From: an uncultured Lachnospiraceae bacterium
GTDB lineage: Bacteria; Bacillota; Clostridia; Lachnospirales; Lachnospiraceae
Direction: 5' to 3'
NCBI GenBank assembly: GCA_944383835.1
Contig: CALWRE010000235.1
Span: 1-44,856 of the forward strand
DNA: 44,856 nucleotides
Part shown: positions 39,980-44,856 of the stretch, one piece after another
Numbering within the stretch: position 1 is the first letter of the stretch
Layout of the letters: the number at the start of each line of letters is the position of its first letter
Made by a program: the position numbers and the translations under genes
Notes under the pieces: generated by a model
The model's database searches: none
The model's input: the letters and a program-made list of their open reading frames with translations, nothing else
Told to the model about the DNA's origin: nothing

Positions 39980-40885
39980 ATGGAACTTTCAACATCGACA
40001 AATATAACGGCCTTCTGTCCGGACGGGAGCAAAAATACGATGCCTTACAGCATCCGGCAGTGCGCGGCGGCCGGCTACCGGGTTCTGGATTTGAATTTCT
40101 GTGAGGCGATGACCCCCCATTCGCGTCTGCGGGACGACGACTGGGAATCCTATGTGGACGAAATCGGAGAGCTGGGAGCCAAGCTGGGCGTGAGCTACAC
40201 CCAGTCCCATCTCCCGTATTACGATCTGTTTGGGACGGCGGATACCGGCAGAATCGAGACAATGGAAAAACTGATTCGCCGTTCCATCGCCGCCTCTGGA
40301 AAACTGGGGGTAAAATGGGCCGTGACCCATCCGGGAACCTTTTATCCCGCGGGACATGATATGAGCGTTTCTCTTAGGAAAAACCTGGAGTATTATGCGC
40401 CCCATGTGGAGGAGGCGGCGAAAGCCGGCATAGGCATTGCGCTGGAGAATGATTTTGAATACCGGGCGAAGCCTTATCAGAGAATATTCTGCTCGTCGGT
40501 GGAAGAACTGTGCGGCCTGGCGGACGCCTTTGCCTCTGCGCATGTGGGAGTCTGCTATGATTTTGGCCACGCCAATTTGACGGGAGGCTTTCACAGGCAG
40601 AATCTGAACTGGATTGGGAAACGGCTGAAAGCCGTTCATGTGCAGGACAACCATGGAATGAGCGACGAGCATCTGCTCCCGTTCTTCGGAAACATTGACT
40701 GGAAGGAGGCCATGGCCGGCCTGGCGGATATTGATTATCAAGGTGAACTCACCTACGAAATTCAGGAATTCGGCCGCTATGTGCCCAACGAACTGAAGCA
40801 CTGCGTGGTGGAGCTTTCCGTCTCTGTGGGAAATCACCTGATCTCTTTGTTTAAGCAGGCAAAAGAGGAAAAAAGGAGGGGATAG
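39980..40885 (+). CDS. Sugar phosphate isomerase/epimerase (xylose-isomerase-like barrel)
   Basis: 301 residues. TIM barrel of the AP endonuclease 2/IolE group: YRVLDLNFCEA, GVSYTQSHLPY, KWAVTHPGTF, IALENDF, VGVCYDFGHANLTG, KAVHVQDNHG and GELTYEIQEFG supply the Glu/Asp/His/Glu metal ligands. It most likely epimerises or isomerises a sugar or keto-sugar after uptake. It lies 60 bases after the binding protein; the next gene begins one base after its stop. Whether the substrate is phosphorylated cannot be told, and no kinase is in the operon. Confidence 0.88.
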   Translation: MELSTSTNITAFCPDGSKNTMPYSIRQCAAAGYRVLDLNFCEAMTPHSRLRDDDWESYVDEIGELGAKLGVSYTQSHLPYYDLFGTADTGRIETMEKLIRRSIAASGKLGVKWAVTHPGTFYPAGHDMSVSLRKNLEYYAPHVEEAAKAGIGIALENDFEYRAKPYQRIFCSSVEELCGLADAFASAHVGVCYDFGHANLTGGFHRQNLNWIGKRLKAVHVQDNHGMSDEHLLPFFGNIDWKEAMAGLADIDYQGELTYEIQEFGRYVPNELKHCVVELSVSVGNHLISLFKQAKEEKRRG

Positions 40886-40886
40886 A

Positions 40887-41660
40887 GTGAAGCGTCGGAT
40901 GAACAATCTTTTCCGCCGGGATGGGTTTGCCTTTATCCTGGCAATGGACCATGCGGCGATGATGAAATCTCCCGCTCTCAGTGAACCGGGACGGATTATC
41001 CGGGAAGCAGCGGCGGGAGGGGCAGATGCTTTTTTGACCACCCTTGGCATCGTCAAACACTTTGCTTCTGATTTTGGAAGAGCTGGAATCATTCTGCGGG
41101 CCGACGGGGGAATATCCGCTCTCAAAACGCCGATGGACGCCATGGAACAGCTGTATACGGCGGAGGACGCCCTGCGGGCGGGAGCCGATGCCATGCTCTG
41201 CATGGGATATCCCGGATCGGCGGTCAACGAGCACAGCCTGAAATATCTGGCGAAACTGGCGGCAGACTGCGACCGCTGGGGCCTTCCGCTGGGAGCGGAG
41301 ATGCTGCCCTATGGATTTGAGAAGGCGGAAAACAGCCGTTCCGTTGAAAATATTGCCTTTGCCTGCCGGCAGGGGGCGGAACTGGGCGCTGATTTTATCA
41401 AGACGGAGTTTGTGGGCGGAGAGGAATTTAAAACAGTGACCGAAGGCTGCTATGCCCCTGTGCTGGTCCTGGGAGGAAACGGCGCCAAAAGCGACGAGGA
41501 GCTTCTCCTGTCGGTAAAGGGAGCGATGGACGCCGGGGCAAAAGGAGTCATTATGGGCAGGAATATCTACCGCAGAGAGAATGTGGCAGGGATCTGTGAA
41601 GCGGTGGCGGCTGTGATTCACGGCCAAGCGGCGGTGGAGGAGGCTCTTCGTCTGATATAG
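40887..41660 (+). CDS. Class I aldolase, DhnA/LsrF type
   Basis: 257 residues from a GTG start at 40887 with AGGAGGGG upstream. The barrel shows FAFILAMDHAAM, the ADGGISALKTP region, PLGAEMLPYGFEK, the Schiff-base lysine in GADFIKTEF, VLVLGGNGAKSDEELL and GVIMGRNIYRREN. These match archaeal-type class I fructose-bisphosphate aldolases and LsrF. It would cleave a ketose or its phosphate to two smaller units. It sits between the isomerase and dehydrogenase genes, suggesting the order isomerise or oxidise, then cleave. The true substrate is unknown. Confidence 0.88.
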   Translation: MKRRMNNLFRRDGFAFILAMDHAAMMKSPALSEPGRIIREAAAGGADAFLTTLGIVKHFASDFGRAGIILRADGGISALKTPMDAMEQLYTAEDALRAGADAMLCMGYPGSAVNEHSLKYLAKLAADCDRWGLPLGAEMLPYGFEKAENSRSVENIAFACRQGAELGADFIKTEFVGGEEFKTVTEGCYAPVLVLGGNGAKSDEELLLSVKGAMDAGAKGVIMGRNIYRRENVAGICEAVAAVIHGQAAVEEALRLI

Positions 41661-41701
41661 GAGCAAAAAGCGGGAGAAAAAGAGGAAAGAGAGGAGAAAT
41701 T

Positions 41702-42751
41702 ATGGCGATTACCATTCGGGCGGCTGCTGTGACAGGAGTCAGGCAGGTGGAAATATTGAAGCTGGAAACCCCGGATCTGCGGGCGGGGGAAGCCTTGATC
41801 CGGGTGCGGGCCGCAGCTCTGTGCACTTTGGAGCAGAGGGCTTTTGCAGGCGAGATGAAGATGCCCCTTCCTTTCCTGGGCGGCCACGAGGTGGCCGGCG
41901 ATATAGCGGCTCTGGGGCCGGGAACAAACGAAAAGCTGTGGCGGGTGGGAGAACGGGCGGCGGTAAGGCTTCTGTACAGCTGCGGCGAATGCTATTACTG
42001 CCGTACCGGCCATACGAACATGTGCGTTCATTCCCAGCATAAGCCGGTCCGGGAGGGAATGATACCGGGGCCGGGCGGGCTGTGCGACTGCATTGTCGTG
42101 CAGACAAAGGATTTGTATCCGATTCCCGAAAGCCTGAGTTATGAGGAGGCTTCTCTGACAGAGCCCCTCGCCTGCTGTGTACACAGCGTGGAACGGGCAG
42201 ACATCCAGTTCGGCGAGGATGTGGCGGTTATCGGAGGGGGAATCATGGGGATGAACCATGTTATGCTCGCCAAGCGCAGAGGGGCCCGCGTCATTCTCTC
42301 GGAAACCGATGAAGCCAGAAGAAAGCTGGGCCTTGCTCTGGGGGCCGATATGGCAATCGACCCTTCTCAGGAAGACCCGGTAAAAGCCGTCCGGGAACTT
42401 ACCGACGGCAGAGGGGCAGACGTTGTATTCAATACGACAGCCATCGGAAACGTGGTGCCTCAGGCCATCGAAATGTGCGGCAGGGCCGGACGCATGATTC
42501 AATACAGTTCCATGCATCCGGACGTACCGGTGGAGGTAAGCCCGCACATGCTTCATAATACCGAAAAGACGCTGACCGGTTCCATCAGTCCCACGGAGCG
42601 GGATTTCTTCAAGGCCAGCCGCCTGATATCCTCGGGGGTAGTCCGCATGGAGAAGCTGATTGAGAAAACGTATCCCTTTGAAGAGGTACAGGCCGCCTTT
42701 GAGCATGCCTGTCTGCCGGGAACATACCGCGTCATCGTAACGGCGGAATAA
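41702..42751 (+). CDS. Zinc-dependent medium-chain alcohol/polyol dehydrogenase
   Basis: 349 residues. Catalytic zinc ligands are expected at the Cys in LCTLEQRAF and in GGHEVAGDI; the structural zinc site CGECYYCRTGHTNMC has all four cysteines. The NAD-binding fold is VAVIGGGIMGMNHVMLAKRRGARVILSETDE (read in blocks), with an acidic residue that suits NAD over NADP. It resembles sorbitol/threonine-type dehydrogenases. GAGGAG lies six bases upstream. It is the last gene of the sugar operon and is followed by a terminator, consistent with oxidation of a polyol or sugar made or imported by the upstream genes. Confidence 0.92.
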   Translation: MAITIRAAAVTGVRQVEILKLETPDLRAGEALIRVRAAALCTLEQRAFAGEMKMPLPFLGGHEVAGDIAALGPGTNEKLWRVGERAAVRLLYSCGECYYCRTGHTNMCVHSQHKPVREGMIPGPGGLCDCIVVQTKDLYPIPESLSYEEASLTEPLACCVHSVERADIQFGEDVAVIGGGIMGMNHVMLAKRRGARVILSETDEARRKLGLALGADMAIDPSQEDPVKAVRELTDGRGADVVFNTTAIGNVVPQAIEMCGRAGRMIQYSSMHPDVPVEVSPHMLHNTEKTLTGSISPTERDFFKASRLISSGVVRMEKLIEKTYPFEEVQAAFEHACLPGTYRVIVTAE

Positions 42752-42785
42752 TCTGCCGCGGAAAAAGCAAATGCATATCGGAAAA

Positions 42786-42814
42786 TGCGCCGTCCGCCGG
42801 GCGGCGTATTTTTT
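42786..42814 (+). terminator. Intrinsic terminator of the sugar operon
   Basis: TGCGCCG (42786-42792) pairs with CGGCGTA (42802-42808) with one G-T pair, then TTTTTT (42809-42814). Confidence 0.75.
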
Positions 42815-42832
42815 GCGGAACGCCGCGCATTT

Positions 42833-42861
42833 TTGACAAAATAGGGAAGATGGGGTAAACT
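42833..42861 (+). promoter_or_regulatory. SigA-type promoter for queH-MATE
   Basis: Perfect TTGACA (42833-42838), 17 bases and TAAACT (42856-42861), about 38 bases before the start at 42899. Confidence 0.75.
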
Positions 42862-42898
42862 ATTATGCGCAGGGACGATGAAAGGCGGAAGAAAGCGA

Positions 42899-43549
42899 AT
42901 GAATCGAATCAATTATCAAAAGGAGCTGGATCGGATTCTGGAGAATCTTAAAGGGGAAAACAGGCGGCCGTCACTGCTTTTACACAGCTGCTGCGCTCCC
43001 TGTTCCAGCTACTGTCTGGAATACCTCTCTCAGTATTTTAATATCACGGTTTTTTATTACAATCCCAATATTACAGAGGAAGAAGAATACAGGCACAGGG
43101 CCGCGGAGCAGAGCCGGCTAACCGCAGAATTTGACTCCGTGTCGTTTGAGGAGGGCCCATATAACCGGGAGGCTTTTTTTGCCGCAGCCCAGGGACTGGA
43201 GGATGTGCCGGAGGGAGGGGCGAGATGCGCCCGCTGCTTTGCCCTTCGCCTGGAGGAGACGGCGCAGAAGGCGGCGGCCGAAGGATACGATTATTTTACC
43301 ACGACGCTGAGCATCAGTCCGTTGAAGGACGCGGAGAAGCTCAATGCAATCGGGCAGCGGATGGCGGAAAAATACGGTTCGGTGTGGCTGCCGTCGGATT
43401 TTAAAAAGCGGAACGGCTATAAGCGCTCGGTAGAGCTTTCGGCCCGGTACGGGCTGTATCGGCAGGATTACTGCGGCTGCGTTTATTCAAAGAGGGAGGC
43501 GGAGCTTCGCAGGGAAAGGCGGGAGGACGAGAATGGAAAGAAGGAATGA
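42899..43549 (+). CDS. queH: Epoxyqueuosine reductase QueH
   Basis: 216 residues. It reduces epoxyqueuosine to queuosine in tRNA, as the alternative to QueG. The family motif LLLHSCCAPCSSYCLEYL has the conserved paired cysteines, with FYYNPNI, GGARCARCFALRLEETA, FTTTLSISPLKD and RQDYCGCVYS providing the other cysteine ligands for the metal centre. The ATG at 42899 matches the usual MNRINYQKELD start; an ATG at 42878 is also in frame. It overlaps the MATE gene by 17 bases. No other queuosine genes are in the window, so the base may be salvaged or the pathway lies elsewhere. Confidence 0.93.
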   Translation: MNRINYQKELDRILENLKGENRRPSLLLHSCCAPCSSYCLEYLSQYFNITVFYYNPNITEEEEYRHRAAEQSRLTAEFDSVSFEEGPYNREAFFAAAQGLEDVPEGGARCARCFALRLEETAQKAAAEGYDYFTTTLSISPLKDAEKLNAIGQRMAEKYGSVWLPSDFKKRNGYKRSVELSARYGLYRQDYCGCVYSKREAELRRERREDENGKKE

Positions 43550-44856
43550 GGCAGGGACGAAAATAAGGGCCAGGGCGGATTTGACCCAGGGAAATCCGGC
43601 AAGGAGCCTGCTCCTTTTTGCGTTTCCTCTGATTCTGGGAAATCTCTTCCAGCAGTTTTATAATATGGCCGACTCGATGATTGTCGGCAATTTCGTCAGC
43701 GAGGACGCCCTGGCGGCGGTGGGAGCCTCCTACGCCCTGACCACGGTTTTCATTATGATTGCCATCGGCGGAGGAAACGGGGCTTCGGTGCTGACCTCGC
43801 AATATCTGGGGGCGGGGGACTACCGCAGGATGCGGACCTCCGTGTCCACAGCCCTGATTACTTTTTTGATTCTGAGCATTGTGCTGGCCGGGGCCGGCCT
43901 CCTTTTAAATCACCGGATTTTGGTTCTGCTGAAAACGCCGGACAATATCTTAGACCAGGCGGAGCTTTATCTGGGAATATATTTCCTGGGCCTTCCTTTT
44001 TTGTTTATGTACAATATCCTTGCCTCCATGTTCAATGCCACCGGGGATTCGCGCACGCCGCTGTTTCTGCTGATCTTTTCCTCTCTGCTGAATGTGGTTC
44101 TGGATATTATCTCCGTGACCTGGCTGTCCATGGGAGTGGACGGTGTGGCCATCGCCACGGTGATTGCGCAGGGCATATCGGCGGTGCTGGCCTTTATCAT
44201 CCTGATGCGCCGGCTGCAGAGCTATGGGGCGGAGGCTCAGGAGGAGGGAAGGGAGCCGGACGGGGAAACGGAGACGAAAAGCGCTCTCTTTGACCGGTCC
44301 ATGCTCTTTGCCGGAACGAAGATCGCTATCCCTACGATCCTGCAGCAGTCCATCGTGTCCATCGGCATGCTGTTGGTGCAGTCGGTGGTCAACGAATTCG
44401 GTTCGGGAGCCCTGGCCGGCTATTCGGCGGCCAGCCGCATTGAATCCATCTGTATTGTGCCGATGATTGCCGCCGGCAACGCGGTGGCGACCTTTACCGC
44501 GCAGAACATCGGGGCGGGGAAGTTCGACCGGGTACGGCAGGGATATCGGGTAAGCTACGGCATCATCGCCGTATTTGCCGTTCTCATTGCCGTGATCTTG
44601 TCCGCCTTTAACGAGCCGATTATCTCCGGTTTCCTGGGCGGGGAGCCTTCGCCGGAGGCCCTGTCCACGGGCACGGGCTATCTTTCCTTTATCGGGTATT
44701 TCGTAATCCTTCTGGGAGCCAAGGCCTGCAGCGACGGCGTGCTGCGCGGGGCCGGCGATATGGTGGTCTTTACCCTGGGCAATCTCCTCAATCTGACGAT
44801 CCGGGTTACGGCGGCTTTCTATTTTGCCCCTATTGTCGGCGTGGCGGCGGTCTGGT
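43533..44856 (+). CDS. MATE family efflux transporter, cut by the window end
   Basis: The frame opens at an ATG at 43533 and remains open to the last base (441 codons, no stop), so the C-terminus is missing. LTQGNPARSLLLFAFPLILGNLFQQFYNMADSMIVG (read in blocks) at the start and QYLGAGDYRRMRTSVS are diagnostic for MATE transporters, which export drugs or other cations by Na+ or H+ antiport. About ten of twelve helices are visible. A second MATE repeat begins near 44300 (IPTILQQSIVSIGMLLVQSVVN, NIGAGKFDRVRQGYR). The start overlaps the end of queH by 17 bases, with GGGAGGACGAGA as ribosome site. Confidence 0.92.
   Translation, partial: MERRNEAGTKIRARADLTQGNPARSLLLFAFPLILGNLFQQFYNMADSMIVGNFVSEDALAAVGASYALTTVFIMIAIGGGNGASVLTSQYLGAGDYRRMRTSVSTALITFLILSIVLAGAGLLLNHRILVLLKTPDNILDQAELYLGIYFLGLPFLFMYNILASMFNATGDSRTPLFLLIFSSLLNVVLDIISVTWLSMGVDGVAIATVIAQGISAVLAFIILMRRLQSYGAEAQEEGREPDGETETKSALFDRSMLFAGTKIAIPTILQQSIVSIGMLLVQSVVNEFGSGALAGYSAASRIESICIVPMIAAGNAVATFTAQNIGAGKFDRVRQGYRVSYGIIAVFAVLIAVILSAFNEPIISGFLGGEPSPEALSTGTGYLSFIGYFVILLGAKACSDGVLRGAGDMVVFTLGNLLNLTIRVTAAFYFAPIVGVAAVW

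Noticed and set aside
1-44856. tRNA genes, rRNA genes, CRISPR arrays, phage or conjugation modules
   Set aside because: No cloverleaf tRNA, spaced direct repeats, integrase, transposase, terminase or relaxase was seen on either strand; the TraX-like protein stands alone and is common on chromosomes.

Overview
The window looks like the chromosome of an anaerobic member of the Bacillota, class Clostridia, most likely a gut Lachnospiraceae. The basis is a moderately GC-rich coding style, AGGAGG-type ribosome sites, a Gram-positive envelope gene set (CsbB/GtrA/YfhO, PBP1A, a VanRS-like system), a lysine riboswitch upstream of dapA, a DUF6514-type small protein, and small sigma/membrane-protein pairs typical of this family. 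There are no rRNA or tRNA genes, no CRISPR array and no recognisable insertion sequence. Most of the window is ordinary housekeeping chromosome, with patches of gene decay.

Layout. Positions 1-1357 are a scrap zone: the tail of an unknown gene, an inverted internal fragment of a GH1 6-phospho-beta-glucosidase, and a 5'-truncated, frameshifted aldo/keto reductase. Next come a PBP1A on the minus strand, a DUF6514-like protein and a YigZ protein on the plus strand, and a minus-strand operon of GT2 (CsbB/GtrB type), GtrA, YfhO and argH with overlapping genes. A plus-strand run follows: an SSB-like protein, a CobO-like ATPase, a lysine riboswitch, a roughly 200-bp cloverleaf-like inverted-repeat element, dapA and dapB. 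Positions 14.7-18.3 kb hold a stand-alone FakA-C-like domain protein, a sigma factor that appears to lack most of region 2, its membrane-anchored partner, a lipoprotein, and a sensor protein that ends where a histidine kinase domain would begin. Positions 18.4-25.1 kb are a compact operon of a VanR/VanS-like pair, a large extracytoplasmic protein, an ABC-2 transporter and a SanA/YdcF protein. Positions 25.2-36.6 kb carry an ABC-F ATPase, a GlgX-like protein without catalytic residues, a TraX-like protein, an epimerase, a LacI-type sensor domain without a DNA-binding domain, aroC, a DUF3810 protease-like protein, a diacylglycerol kinase, the primary sigma factor and a conserved hypothetical. 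Positions 36.7-42.8 kb form a sugar or polyol uptake and catabolism operon (two permeases, binding protein, isomerase/epimerase, class I aldolase, zinc dehydrogenase) with no ATPase, kinase or regulator. The window ends with queH and a MATE transporter that runs off the edge.

How the genes work together. The minus-strand 5.4-11 kb operon probably builds or transfers a lipid-linked sugar onto the envelope, with argH read through at its end. The VanRS-ABC-SanA operon looks like a self-contained envelope-stress or drug-response unit. The 36.7-42.8 kb operon should import an oligosaccharide or polyol using a shared ATPase encoded elsewhere, then isomerise, oxidise and cleave it.

The most unusual signal is a set of five proteins that keep a scaffold or ligand-binding part of a known family but have lost the working part. 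They are the GlgX-like pseudoenzyme (27058-29043), the HTH-less LacI homologue (30605-31438), the kinase-less sensor (17103-18260), the shortened sigma factor (15163-15621) and the lone FakA-C-like domain (14741-14992). The GlgX case is the strongest because all four conserved GH13 catalytic regions are altered. All calls come from reading the sequence and from memory of protein families; no database search was run.
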